A stretch of 64,000 bases of DNA. It comes from Caryophanales bacterium. GTDB taxonomy: Bacteria; Bacillota; Bacilli; Bacillales; Amphibacillaceae. The stretch is taken from assembly GCA_026168805.1 (NCBI GenBank), contig JAPFDS010000052.1, positions 46,882 through 110,881 on the forward strand, given 5' to 3'. The notes under the pieces were generated by a model, which was not told where the DNA came from, ran no database searches, and worked only from the letters and a program-made list of their open reading frames with translations. Made by a program: the position numbers and the translations under genes. This document shows, in pieces, positions 38,455 through 47,316 of the stretch. Each line of letters begins with the position of its first letter. Within the stretch, counting starts at the first letter, position 1.

Positions 38455-39813
38455 TTATCTTTCCTCAACAGGTGTTGATAGATTCAATACTTTCGCAAAT
38501 ATACCTGTAATTACAATAACAATGATTGCTGGTACTAGCCAACCTAACCCTTCACCATAGAACGGTAAAATTTTATCATAGAAACCTACAACTGGATTGA
38601 TAAAATTGAAATCGACTTCTAATGTACCTGATAGCTCTGTAATCCCGTCAACAATAGCAATTAAAAATGTAACAGCAATCGTTGCCACATAGACGATCCG
38701 TGCATGGTTAAATAACGGTGATAAAAACGTAAGTAGCATTAAAACAATCGCTAAAGGATATAAAAACATCAATACCGGGATTGAAAAGGCAATAATATTC
38801 GCTAGTCCAAAGTTTGCAACAATAAATGTAATGATTGAGAAAAACACGACTAATACCTTGTAGCTAATTTTCGGAAATAGTGTATTGAAATATTCCGCAT
38901 TCGCTGTAATAAGTCCGATTGCTGTTGTTAAACATGCTAGAATAATCATCACAGCCAGTAACACAGAACCAATCGTTCCGAAGTAATGGGTAGCCGCACC
39001 ACTTAATACAGGCCCACCTGTTTCAAATAACCCTAATTGATTGACACTAATACCGCCTAAATAGGAAATACCTACATAAATAAAGGCTAAAAGAGCAGCG
39101 GCGATAAGACCTGTTTTTATTGTTATCGATAAGATTTTTCCCTTACCTGAAACACCAAACGACCGAATCGCATTGATCACAATTATCGCAAATACAAGTG
39201 AAGCAAGAGCATCCATTGTATTATATCCTTCTAAAAATCCTGTCACAAACGGCCCGTCAACATAGCCATCTTCTGCTTGTCCAATGGTCCCCATTGGATT
39301 TGCAAATGCCGTCACTAGGAGCACGCCTAGTAAAACGACTAATGAAGGTGCTAATATTTTTCCAACGTTCGCTACGATCTTTGCTGGGTAAAGAGAAAAT
39401 ATAAGTGCGATGGCGAAAAAGACCACTGAAAAAATAAATAATCCTAGCTGCTGAGAACTCTCAGGAATATACGACATAATCCCCACTTCATAAGCAACCG
39501 TTGCAGTTCTAGGCGCTGCAAAGAATGGTCCGATCGTTAAATATAAAAGTGCCGTAAAAAATACACCATAAGCAGGACTAACCCTACTGGCTAAATCTTG
39601 TAAATTTTTACTTCCTGAATAAGCAATCGCTATAACCCCAAGTAGTGGTAACCCAACCCCTGTAATTAAAAATCCAACAATACCTTGCCAAAGATTTTCC
39701 CCAGCATATTGACCTAATTCAGCTGGAAAAATTAAGTTACCAGCTCCAAAAAATAACGCAAATAGCATAAAGCCAATTGCGAACTGTGACGATAATGTAA
39801 TTCTATTATTCAT
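38455..39813 (-). CDS. brnQ: Branched-chain amino acid carrier BrnQ
   Basis: A 452-aa membrane protein of the LIVCS family with about 12 helices, importing leucine, isoleucine and valine with sodium. Signature stretches: FALFFGAGNLIFPAELGQYAG near the N-terminus, GPFFAAPRTATVAYEVG and TANAEYFNTLFPKISYK. ATG 39813 is chosen because AGGGGA lies 9 nt upstream; ten more codons are open before it. No T-box or CodY site was identified upstream. Confidence 0.9.
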   Translation of the reverse strand: MNNRITLSSQFAIGFMLFALFFGAGNLIFPAELGQYAGENLWQGIVGFLITGVGLPLLGVIAIAYSGSKNLQDLASRVSPAYGVFFTALLYLTIGPFFAAPRTATVAYEVGIMSYIPESSQQLGLFIFSVVFFAIALIFSLYPAKIVANVGKILAPSLVVLLGVLLVTAFANPMGTIGQAEDGYVDGPFVTGFLEGYNTMDALASLVFAIIVINAIRSFGVSGKGKILSITIKTGLIAAALLAFIYVGISYLGGISVNQLGLFETGGPVLSGAATHYFGTIGSVLLAVMIILACLTTAIGLITANAEYFNTLFPKISYKVLVVFFSIITFIVANFGLANIIAFSIPVLMFLYPLAIVLMLLTFLSPLFNHARIVYVATIAVTFLIAIVDGITELSGTLEVDFNFINPVVGFYDKILPFYGEGLGWLVPAIIVIVITGIFAKVLNLSTPVEER

Positions 39814-40028
39814 TATGACTGTCCCCTTCTCATGATGTTTCATACTTAGATGTATGATTTTTCAAACAATTGCGAATTAACGGTGCGTAATTTACCGCAA
39901 TCTTCTATACAATTCTGTATATAAAGATATATTTTATAGTCTACTTTTGAGTTGGTCAAGTATTTGCATTAAAAATATTCATAAGCTCACAAAAAGGAAG
40001 ACTGTCATTTTAATAGTTTTGGTAGTAA

Positions 40029-40290
<262 letters not shown>

Positions 40291-40321
40291 AATTCATTCT
40301 CTTAAATAATATAAAAGGTTA

Positions 40322-40352
40322 TTGACCCTTACGTTACGGGATACTCTATAGT
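40322..40352 (+). promoter_or_regulatory. MerR-type promoter of the TipA-like regulator
   Basis: TTGACC (40322-40327), a 19-bp spacer, TATAGT (40347-40352). The over-long spacer with the imperfect inverted repeat ACCCTTACGTTACGGGAT inside it is the hallmark of promoters activated by MerR-family proteins, so the gene is probably autoregulated. Confidence 0.75.
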
Positions 40353-40376
40353 AATTAGTGAAGGGAGCGAAACAAC

Positions 40377-41105
40377 ATGAAAGTGAAGGAAATTGCTGAT
40401 TTAGTAGGAATTAGTGTGCGCACACTACACCATTATGATGCTATTGGATTATTAACTCCAGAAAAAACGACTCAGGCTGGCTACCGTATATATTCTAATA
40501 AGGATCTCGAGACCCTACAGCAAATCTTATTTTTTAGAGAACTCGGCTTCCCTTTAAAGAAAATCAAAGAAATCATTCATAGTCCATCCTTTGATCAACA
40601 GGAAGCACTTGAAATCCAACATAACATGCTTCTAAAAAAAAGGAATCAGCTTGATACGATGATCAAGACTATTGAAAAAACGATTCAACATTCGAAAGGA
40701 GAAATACAAATGTCTAACCAAGAAAAATTTGAAGGCTTTGACTTTAGCCATAACCCATATGAACAAGAAGCAAGAAAAAAATGGGGTGACACGGCAGTAG
40801 ATGAAGCAAATGAACAAACGAAACACATGACTAGCCATGATCAGGAAAAATTCAACGAAATATACCGTAGGCTTGCCGCTCTTCGCAATCTTGCGCCGGA
40901 TTCAAAAGAAGCTCAAAAAGAAATCCATGCATGGTATCAACTCTTAAATACAATAGGCACCTACTCCCTTGACGCATTCAAAGGATTAGGCCAAATGTAT
41001 GTTGATGACGAGCGCTTCACGAATAACATCGATACATTCGGTGAAGGTTTAGCTGCATTCATGCGTGATGCAATGGCTTGTTATGCAGATAACAATCAAA
41101 AGTAA
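40377..41105 (+). CDS. MerR family regulator with TipAS effector domain
   Basis: A 242-aa transcription regulator. Residues 1-70 are the MerR winged helix (VKEIADLVGISVRTLHHYDAIGLL, GYRIYSNKDLETLQQILFFRELG), then a dimerising helix, then from about residue 120 a TipAS-type ligand domain (FDFSHNPYEQEARKKWGD). Relatives are TipAL of Streptomyces and Mta of B. subtilis, which activate multidrug genes on binding drugs. An in-frame ATG at 40710 has AAAGGAG 8 nt upstream and could give a separate 131-aa effector-binding protein. The only neighbour on the same strand is the broken GNAT gene. Confidence 0.9.
   Translation: MKVKEIADLVGISVRTLHHYDAIGLLTPEKTTQAGYRIYSNKDLETLQQILFFRELGFPLKKIKEIIHSPSFDQQEALEIQHNMLLKKRNQLDTMIKTIEKTIQHSKGEIQMSNQEKFEGFDFSHNPYEQEARKKWGDTAVDEANEQTKHMTSHDQEKFNEIYRRLAALRNLAPDSKEAQKEIHAWYQLLNTIGTYSLDAFKGLGQMYVDDERFTNNIDTFGEGLAAFMRDAMACYADNNQK
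40695..40712 (+). promoter_or_regulatory. Internal ribosome binding site and start in the TipA-like gene
   Basis: AAAGGAG (40695-40701), 8-nt spacer, ATG (40710-40712), in frame with codon 112. It would yield the TipAS-like domain alone. Confidence 0.65.
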
Positions 41106-41113
41106 ATGGAATC

Positions 41114-41147
41114 AGGACTGTAGCAAATAGCTACAGTCCTTTTTTTA
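41114..41147 (+). terminator. Terminator of the TipA-like regulator
   Basis: AGGACTGTAGC pairs with GCTACAGTCCT across AAATA, followed by TTTTTTT. Confidence 0.93.
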
Positions 41148-41181
41148 ACCATGTGGAGCTTTAAAGTTTATATATCATTTA

Positions 41182-41259
41182 TTATTTGAAAAGCATAACA
41201 AAAGCAACACCAATCAAAAGTCCCCCGATAATCATTAATATATTTTTAAGTAGTTTCAT
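41182..41259 (-). CDS. Possible 25-aa hydrophobic peptide
   Basis: MKLLKNILMIIGGLLIGVAF followed by VMLFK: one membrane helix with a basic N-terminus. AAGGAG lies 10 nt upstream of ATG 41259. The frame extends another 45 codons upstream but without a better start. Unknown; it could be a small membrane peptide or chance. Confidence 0.4.
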   Translation of the reverse strand: MKLLKNILMIIGGLLIGVAFVMLFK

Positions 41260-41623
41260 AATTTCATTTCTCCTTTTCTCGTTTTTTTGCCCCTTTTTCC
41301 ATTTCTGACTTCTTGATTCAAGTGTAAGAGCAAAAGCGGAAAAATGCAGTAATATCAAGGTAAAAGGAGTTATACGCTTGGTGAATGGCATCAATTTATG
41401 GGTGAGTCATACAGTTTTTTTAATCAGTCGGCTGTTAAAATATGATAAACACTCAGGTTAAAAGTCTCACTATTTAGTTAATAGACTTTTATTGACATAT
41501 AATCAATTAAGTGGTTTACTACTAAGCATAAATGACTACTTTAGAACTAGGCTCTTAGTACCTCTTTATCATTTCTTCAGTAGCCTAAACAAAATATGCA
41601 TCATACTGTTGGGGGTTGTTTTC

Positions 41624-43369
41624 GTGAAAAAATTTACATTGCATTCGATTAAAAGTAAGTTACTGATTTTCGGAGTTTTACTGATAACTGTTCCGTTAAT
41701 CGTTTTAGGAGTATTTAGCTATAAAAAGAGTGAAAATAGTCTGGATGAACTTGGAGCTACAAATTTACAAAATAGTGTAGAAATGACAATTGAAATGATC
41801 GAAATATTAAATAATGAAGTAGAAAAGGGTAACTTATCATTAAAGGAAGCACAAGAATATGTGAAAGTTGCGATATTAGGAGTAAAAGACTTCGAAGGCC
41901 TTCGTCCAGTAAATCCAAATATTGATGTTGGAGAAAATGGCTACATATTTATTGTAGATGAAGATGGATATATGATGGGACACCCTAATTTAGAAGACCG
42001 AAATATGTGGGAACAAGAAGATTCAAACGGTGTTACATTTATTCAAGACATGATTCATGCAGGTAGTAATGGCGGCGGTTTTACGTATTATGATTGGCCC
42101 CTACCAAATGAAGAACAAGAAGAACCAAAAATCACCTATGCAAACAATGATCCATATTGGGGATGGACGATCAATGCAAGTACGTACATGATGGATTTTA
42201 ACGAGCCGGCACATGACATTTTCATTGTGATTTTAATCGTTACTGGAATTGCACTTCTGATAGGATTTATCATTTTATGGTTCTTTACCAATAGTATTGC
42301 TCATCCAATTAAAATGGTGACAGACCGAATGGTTCTTCTTGCAAATGGAGACCTCACACAAGGTGATGTTCAAATAAAGTCTACAGATGAAACAGGGCAA
42401 TTAGCTGAAGCATTAAATAGGATGCAAGCAAATGTAAGAAAGATTATTCAAAACGTTTTTCAAGCATCAGAAACAATGACAAGTAGAAGCGAAGAGTTAA
42501 CTCAAGCAGCAGACGAGGTAATGACAGGCTCTGAACAAATTGCTTCTACTATGCAGGAGCTCGCTTCAGGATCAGAAACAGGAGCGAATCATACAAGTGA
42601 ATTATCAGACGCCATAGGAAGCTTCTCGACCAAAGTTGAAGAAGCGAATGAAACTGGTATAAACATTCAACAATCTTCTAATGAAGTGTTAGTAATGACA
42701 AGTGATGGATATCAGTTAATGGAAAAATCAACCGACCAAATGAATACCATTTATGCAATTGTGAGAGACGCTGTTGATAAAGTTCAAAGTTTAGATCATC
42801 AATCACAAAGGATTTCTGAATTAGTACATGTGATTGAAGATATCGCCGAACAAACAAACCTCTTAGCATTAAATGCAGCCATTGAAGCAGCAAGAGCTGG
42901 CGAACATGGACAAGGGTTTTCCGTTGTAGCTGAAGAAGTTCGAAAGCTTGCTGAAGGAGTATCTGCATCTGTTTCAGACATCACAGGAATTGTGACGGAT
43001 ATCCAACGAGAAACGGTCAATGTGACAGATTCACTACAGAGTGGATATAACGAAGTGGAAAGCGGAACAAGTCAAATCGTAGAAACAGGCGAAAGATTTA
43101 ATGGAATTTCTAACGCCGTAGAAGAAATGGTCCATAACATTCAAAATGTGACAAATCATTTAGCGGAAATTTCGAGAGAAAGCCAAGAGATGAATAGTTC
43201 CATACAAGAAATTGCAGCCGTTGCAGAAGAAACATCTGCAGGTGTTGAACAAACTGCAGCCTCCTCTCAACAATCAAGTAGTGCTATGGAAGAAGTAAAT
43301 GCAAGTTCGAATGACCTTGCTACATTAGCAGAAGAATTACATGGATTAGTCAATCAGTTTAAATTGTAA
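41624..43369 (+). CDS. Methyl-accepting chemotaxis protein with Cache domain
   Basis: A 581-aa chemoreceptor. It starts at GTG 41624, with GGGGG upstream; the N-terminus is [20 protein letters not shown] followed by the first membrane helix. An extracellular single Cache domain ([34 protein letters not shown]) senses a small ligand, a second helix follows near residue 200 ([20 protein letters not shown]), then a HAMP domain and the signalling coiled coil with the hairpin tip [20 protein letters not shown]. The ligand is unknown. No che gene is adjacent. Confidence 0.92.
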   Translation: MKKFTLHSIKSKLLIFGVLLITVPLIVLGVFSYKKSENSLDELGATNLQNSVEMTIEMIEILNNEVEKGNLSLKEAQEYVKVAILGVKDFEGLRPVNPNIDVGENGYIFIVDEDGYMMGHPNLEDRNMWEQEDSNGVTFIQDMIHAGSNGGGFTYYDWPLPNEEQEEPKITYANNDPYWGWTINASTYMMDFNEPAHDIFIVILIVTGIALLIGFIILWFFTNSIAHPIKMVTDRMVLLANGDLTQGDVQIKSTDETGQLAEALNRMQANVRKIIQNVFQASETMTSRSEELTQAADEVMTGSEQIASTMQELASGSETGANHTSELSDAIGSFSTKVEEANETGINIQQSSNEVLVMTSDGYQLMEKSTDQMNTIYAIVRDAVDKVQSLDHQSQRISELVHVIEDIAEQTNLLALNAAIEAARAGEHGQGFSVVAEEVRKLAEGVSASVSDITGIVTDIQRETVNVTDSLQSGYNEVESGTSQIVETGERFNGISNAVEEMVHNIQNVTNHLAEISRESQEMNSSIQEIAAVAEETSAGVEQTAASSQQSSSAMEEVNASSNDLATLAEELHGLVNQFKL

Positions 43370-43390
43370 AGTGTTTCACATACGACTTTA

Positions 43391-43432
43391 AGCGCCAAAA
43401 CATTTCTACAACAAATGTTTTGGCGCTTTTTG
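43391..43432 (+). terminator. Terminator of the chemoreceptor gene
   Basis: AGCGCCAAAACATTT pairs with AAATGTTTTGGCGCT across a 7-nt loop, followed by TTTTG. Confidence 0.92.
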
Positions 43433-43464
43433 ATTGTTTCTAGTGTATAAGTCACAGTAAAGAT

Positions 43465-43836
43465 TTACTTTGATGAAATGTCCATATCTTTGGCCTCACG
43501 TTGAGGCGGATCGGAATCTGTCTGATCGCCGTTCCAATAAGCCGTTACGTGAGTTCCTACTTCTAACTCTTCATATTTACCTGGCTCTAATCCATAATAA
43601 GCTCCATCATTTTCTTGAGCGAGTTCTCTCAACTCGTCGTCTTCTTTATCAGAAATATCTTCATCAGTAGCATTTGGTACAATTAATATTTGATCCCAGC
43701 TATCTTCATTTTCCTTTATTTCTACAATAGTTCCTTCTTGTGTTTCTAAATTATCCCGATTGGTATCGTCACCACATCCAGCTAATAAAATTATACTTAT
43801 CAGAAATGTAATAGCGAAAAGTAGAATTCGTTTCAT
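43465..43836 (-). CDS. Putative lipoprotein (YobA/DUF3221-like)
   Basis: A 123-aa exported protein with a signal peptide MKRILLFAITFLISIILLAG and lipobox LLAGC, then an acidic domain (EGTIVEIKENEDSWDQILIV, GTHVTAYWNGDQTDSDPPQ). The layout resembles DUF3221/YobA proteins. ATG 43836 has GGGGG 8 nt upstream; a GTG three codons earlier is less likely. Function unknown. Confidence 0.7.
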   Translation of the reverse strand: MKRILLFAITFLISIILLAGCGDDTNRDNLETQEGTIVEIKENEDSWDQILIVPNATDEDISDKEDDELRELAQENDGAYYGLEPGKYEELEVGTHVTAYWNGDQTDSDPPQREAKDMDISSK

Positions 43837-43892
43837 TATTTGCACCCCCTATATACGTATTTACTATGTTCTGATTGATGAAGTATGAACGT

Positions 43893-44084
43893 TCACATAT
43901 ATAAACTCGGCCATTCAGAAAACTTCTCTTTTACTTCTTCATGAGAATAATATTTTCCATTATTTAATTGATCCAATCCCTTTTCGATCTTCGCTTTAAC
44001 AGAAAGTTCCTTGATGATATCTTCCAATGTCACATTATTAGGTAGCTCTTCAATCATTTTTATAACTTCATCTTTTGCACTCAT
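43893..44084 (-). CDS. Orphan antitoxin-like protein
   Basis: A 63-aa helical protein. VIKMIEELPNNVTLEDIIKE and GKYYSHEEVKEKFSEW are the two halves typical of small type II antitoxins of Gram-positive and cyanobacterial genomes. TAGGAGA precedes the ATG. No RelE-like partner follows: the next gene downstream is the lipoprotein. It may be a remnant or act alone. Confidence 0.6.
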   Translation of the reverse strand: MSAKDEVIKMIEELPNNVTLEDIIKELSVKAKIEKGLDQLNNGKYYSHEEVKEKFSEWPSLYM

Positions 44085-44171
44085 TCAACTATCTCCTAAT
44101 ATTTATTATCTTCATCATAAACCAAATCCAATAAATATTCATCTTGCAAAAGCATTTGATTGAGTGAACAG

Positions 44172-45455
44172 TTATTTAAACTGAAATGACTCAACTTGTT
44201 CCTCACCTGAAAACATATCTCTAATGGTTAGCTGATTACTTTCGACTTCATTGCCTCCAATAATAATTACGTTACGAATTTTCTCTTTGTTAGCTTTCTC
44301 TAGTGCTTTTCCTAATTTTTTAGTACTCATCTCACATTCGACTTTATATCCTTTTTTCCGGTAGGAACTTGCTACGAATAACGCTTCCTTTTGAGTATTA
44401 AGTGGAATGATATAATAATCTATATCACGATTTTCTTTTAATTCCTGGCTAGTAGTACTCATAGCTGTATAAACTACATCTAAACCAAAGGATATTCCGA
44501 CGGTGGAAATGTTTTTATTTGTACCTATCAATCCACCAATCGCATTGTCATACCTTCCTCCACTTCCGATACTTGATGTAATCGATTTGTCAGCTAAGAA
44601 TACTTCATAAACAGTACCTGTATATATATCTAGACCTCTTGCTAAAAACGGATTAAATACACATTGTTCATAAACACCCATATAGTCAAGATATGACTCA
44701 AGCTCTTTTAATTCCTTTAGCCCTTGCTTTACCTCTTCATTTTGTTCAGCGAACGACTCATAATATTTGAAATTTGAATTCCCTTGATCCGTTAAAAAAT
44801 CCCTAATGGATGCGACCGTTGACGTTGCTAGCTCTTGTTCATTCAGTTCAGAAAGCACAGCTTCTAATCCTATTTTTTCAAGCTTATCCAGAATTAAAAC
44901 AACCTTATTGATTTTTTCAGCCTCTGTTCCAAAGATTTCAAGCATTCCAGTTAGTAACTTCCGGTTGTTGTATTGAATGATTACTTTTATACCTAGCTTA
45001 TCAAATGCGTCTAATCCCATTACCATTAACTCAGCTTCCGCCATTTGAGAATCTACTCCAACAATATCAACATCACACTGTGTAAACTCTCGTAGCCTTC
45101 CTGTTTTAATTGGTCCATCCCTGAACACTTTGCCAATTTCGTACCTCTTAAAAGGCATTTTAAGCGTGGGATTCATCGCAACCACTTTTGCAAAAGGGAT
45201 TGTTAAGTCGTATCGCAAAGCTAGGTCCCTTTCCCCACGATCCGATAATGTGTACATTTCTTCTAATATTTCTGCGCCTCCACCATATTTTGAAGCAAGA
45301 AGCTTTGTATAATTCAAAATTGGTGTTTCTAATGGTTTGCAGCCATATTGTATAAATACATTTTCTAAAGTTCTTTTGATATCCCTTCTAATTTTCTCGG
45401 CATCAGGTAAATAATCCGTCGTACCCTTTACATTTTGATAATCCATTTTTCTCAT
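44172..45455 (-). CDS. hisS: Histidyl-tRNA synthetase (probable second HisRS)
   Basis: A 427-aa class II synthetase. Motifs: YEIGKVFRDGPIKTGRLREFTQCDVDIVG (motif 2), ARGLDIYTGTVYE (HisA region) and a C-terminal anticodon-binding domain. The start, ATG 45455, has GGAGG 7 nt upstream. It is not beside aspS, the usual partner of the housekeeping hisS in Bacillus, and it sits in an accessory stretch, so it is probably a paralogue or a HisRS acquired from elsewhere. The leader carries a putative peptide with His codons and a terminator (see 45456-45684), so expression is likely set by charged tRNA-His supply. Confidence 0.9.
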   Translation of the reverse strand: MRKMDYQNVKGTTDYLPDAEKIRRDIKRTLENVFIQYGCKPLETPILNYTKLLASKYGGGAEILEEMYTLSDRGERDLALRYDLTIPFAKVVAMNPTLKMPFKRYEIGKVFRDGPIKTGRLREFTQCDVDIVGVDSQMAEAELMVMGLDAFDKLGIKVIIQYNNRKLLTGMLEIFGTEAEKINKVVLILDKLEKIGLEAVLSELNEQELATSTVASIRDFLTDQGNSNFKYYESFAEQNEEVKQGLKELKELESYLDYMGVYEQCVFNPFLARGLDIYTGTVYEVFLADKSITSSIGSGGRYDNAIGGLIGTNKNISTVGISFGLDVVYTAMSTTSQELKENRDIDYYIIPLNTQKEALFVASSYRKKGYKVECEMSTKKLGKALEKANKEKIRNVIIIGGNEVESNQLTIRDMFSGEEQVESFQFK

Positions 45456-45481
45456 GTTAATTCCTCCAATTTTTATAAAAA

Positions 45482-45530
45482 TAAAAAAACCGCACTTGAT
45501 ATAAGTGTTACACTTAATCAAATGCGGTTT
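45482..45530 (-). terminator. Terminator in the hisS leader
   Basis: AAACCGCATTTGATTAAGTG pairs with CACTTATATCAAGTGCGGTT, followed by TTTTTTT, only 27 nt ahead of the hisS start codon. It must be bypassed for hisS expression. Confidence 0.88.
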
Positions 45531-45581
45531 AATGATAAATAGCCTTCCTATTTGCGATTTTTTATAAATCGAATAGCAAGG

Positions 45582-45641
45582 CTAGTTGATATGATGATTT
45601 AGTTGTGAAAGCGTAATTGGTATCTTCTTACATAAACACAT
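45582..45641 (-). CDS. Putative hisS leader peptide with adjacent His codons
   Basis: A 19-codon frame reading MCLCKKIPITLSQLNHHIN then TAG. GGAG lies 9 nt upstream of the ATG. Codons 16 and 17 are CAT CAT, and the stop codon lies at the foot of hairpin 2. A ribosome waiting for charged tRNA-His would cover the base of hairpin 2. The peptide itself needs no function. Short frames do arise by chance, so the case rests on the combined layout. Confidence 0.5.
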   Translation of the reverse strand: MCLCKKIPITLSQLNHHIN

Positions 45642-45678
45642 TAAAAACCACTCCAAACTTTCACTACACACACAGTAC

Positions 45679-45707
45679 ATCATATCGCAGCTTTCAATAT
45701 ACTTCAA
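45679..45707 (-). promoter_or_regulatory. hisS promoter
   Basis: On the minus strand TTGAAG (45702-45707), 17-bp spacer, TATGAT (45679-45684). The start is expected near 45672, upstream of the leader peptide. Confidence 0.7.
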
Positions 45708-45807
45708 GCAACGAAATTAAATTTAAAGAGGATAGTTATTGTGAATTTCCTGTTTGTACGTTGATTGTTCAACAATAGTGCCCGATTCTTTGATAATTAT
45801 TCTCTAT

Positions 45808-45906
45808 TCACTTTCTAAGAAATTGCACAAATTTACGCATTATAAACAACACCAAAATAATAGCTACTATGAAAATTACAAAACCAATCACATTAAAAGT
45901 GGACAA
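45808..45906 (-). CDS. Possible 32-aa single-pass membrane peptide
   Basis: From TTG 45906: STFNVIGFVIFIVAIILVLF then IMRKFVQFLRK. AAAGGGTG lies upstream. One helix with a basic C-terminal tail. It is bracketed by two copies of the octamer AATCGGGC (complement at 45780-45787 and 45937-45944). Function unknown. Confidence 0.45.
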   Translation of the reverse strand: MSTFNVIGFVIFIVAIILVLFIMRKFVQFLRK

Positions 45907-46354
45907 TTTATTCACCCTTTTTTGTTCTTCAAAATGGCCCGATTGTCGAATACTTATTCTTTACTTTATTGTAACACAAACACCTTCTTACTGTGAAAGC
46001 AATTACAAAAGTCCATTAAATGAGCTTCTCCCGTTTGTAAAGCATCTCAGATATCCAATAACTCTTCGGACTTGTTTATAACAAACATTACAATCCCCTC
46101 ATTTGCCTGTACTACTTGATCATGTCTCAGCACTTCTAAAATATTAATAATAATTCGCTGTTCTTTCAGGGTTCTTGTTTGCCTCTTTTTAAATGGCTGT
46201 TTTCGTAAAGTTTGTTATTAGGTATTTTTGTTATAAATAAGTACCTTTGGTATAATATATAAGAATAACTATTTCAAAAATTCAAAACTTAATTTTGTAA
46301 ATGGTGAAACTTTTATCACTATATGTTCGTTATTTATTTGGAAGGGGATGCACA
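45907..46354. other. 448-bp intergenic region without a confident gene
   Basis: AT-rich. Holds the AATCGGGC motif at 45937 and the likely promoter of the small gene to the left. A 70-codon frame at 45869-46081 has no ribosome binding site and overlaps the small gene antisense; it is not called. Confidence 0.5.
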
Positions 46355-46618
46355 ATGAACAAGAAATTAATTCACATCATAAATGTTCTAATAGGTGTTT
46401 TAAGCATAGGGTTCAGTTTATTCTTTACTTGGGGAGTTTTAGGATTCGGTCCAGAGGGAAATATGCTAATCATCGTTTTACCTTTGGCAGTTATTACTAT
46501 ATGGGCAGTAATCTACTACTTACAGATTAAATTCCAGTCAATAAAATTTTTCGTAATCTTACTGTTGGTAGAATTGTTTTTATTTTTCTCAGTAGTTGCG
46601 ATGATTAACCTTAATTAG
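46355..46618 (+). CDS. Small hypothetical membrane protein
   Basis: An 87-aa protein with three hydrophobic segments (IINVLIGVLSIGFSLFFTWG, MLIIVLPLAVITIWAVIYYL, FFVILLLVELFLFFSVVAMI). GGAAGGGG precedes ATG 46355; an upstream in-frame ATG at 46301 lacks such a site. Not recognised; unknown function. Confidence 0.65.
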   Translation: MNKKLIHIINVLIGVLSIGFSLFFTWGVLGFGPEGNMLIIVLPLAVITIWAVIYYLQIKFQSIKFFVILLLVELFLFFSVVAMINLN

Positions 46619-46788
46619 CATCATTAAAATGCTTATACGAAACTAAGCAGACTCTTAAATAGGATTCGTTTTCTTATTGCTCCATAATGCACATGTAAAT
46701 TAATATTCATACATTATTCTTCCTAATCTTACATCGATGAAAATTACAAAACTTGAGCTTTCCATACATTTTTTCCTTTCTGAAAAAA

Positions 46789-46823
46789 ACATAAAAATAG
46801 CCCTTGGGCTTTTACCCAAGAGC
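46789..46823 (-). terminator. Terminator of ssrA
   Basis: On the minus strand AGCTCTTGGG pairs with CCCAAGGGCT across TAAAAG, followed by ATTTTTATGTTTTTT. Confidence 0.88.
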
Positions 46824-46840
46824 TTGTTGTTACGTGTGTA

Positions 46841-47196
46841 TGGAGACGGCGGGAATCGAACCCGCGTCCAAAGATATCGCCACTTAAGCATCTACGCGTG
46901 TAGTTGATATATTCTTATTTCGCAATCTCTTCTGCCCATCAACAGGCGTCCGAGATGCTAGTCTGGTTATTTTCAACGAGACTCCCTCAGACGGTGAGAG
47001 TTTCGTCAATCCCGCTATTAGTGAGACTCTTTATCTTTACACGGGCGATAAAGTAAAGAGTCCTTTAGCTAGCTTATGCAGCTGCTAAAGCGTAATTATC
47101 TTCTTTGCCAATTATAGGCGTGTAACGTTTTACGAGACGTAACCTCGACGCGCAACTTAAGCTCAACCTATCCCTGTCGAATCCAGAAACGTCCCC
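46841..47196 (-). ncRNA. ssrA: Transfer-messenger RNA
   Basis: A 356-nt tmRNA. The 5' end GGGGACG pairs with CGTCTCC at the 3' end, and the T arm reads GGTTCGATTCCC. The tag frame GGC AAA GAA GAT AAT TAC GCT TTA GCA GCT GCA TAA encodes GKEDNYALAAA after the alanine from charged tmRNA. The 3' CCA is not encoded: the acceptor strand is followed by ATAC. It frees stalled ribosomes together with SmpB, encoded 120 bp upstream on the same strand. Confidence 0.96.
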
Positions 47197-47316
47197 TTCT
47201 TAAAAAATAGAACGCTTGGAGATGATTAATGAGAAGATAAGCTTTATACAATCTATCCAAGTACATAATATAGTATACCACAAATTTGAACTTTTACAAG
47301 TCCCTATTGCACGTGG

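Larger units (their letters stand above)
45456..45672 (-). promoter_or_regulatory. hisS leader with attenuator hairpins
   Basis: A leader of about 217 nt. In order on the transcript: hairpin 1 (GTGAAAG 45658-45664 with CTTTCAC 45605-45611) enclosing the leader-peptide start; hairpin 2 (45541-45583, AGCCTT...AAGGCT) beginning at the leader-peptide stop codon; terminator hairpin 3 (45487-45530, AAACCGCA...TGCGGTTT plus T run). The AATCGCAAAT of hairpin 2 can pair with ATTTGATT of hairpin 3, giving an alternative antiterminator. No T-box motif (UGGNACCGCG) is present. Confidence 0.6.

Noticed and set aside
45456..45672. T-box riboswitch before hisS
   Set aside because: No UGGNACCGCG box and no clear specifier loop; the AAACCGC in the terminator stem lacks the bases needed to pair with the tRNA acceptor end.
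45754..46081. Plus-strand frames of 70-80 codons in the 45.8-46.1 kb gap
   Set aside because: No ribosome binding sites; they overlap the better supported small minus-strand gene.
46700..46891. 63-codon minus-strand frame near ssrA
   Set aside because: Overlaps the 3' end of tmRNA and its terminator; not a gene.
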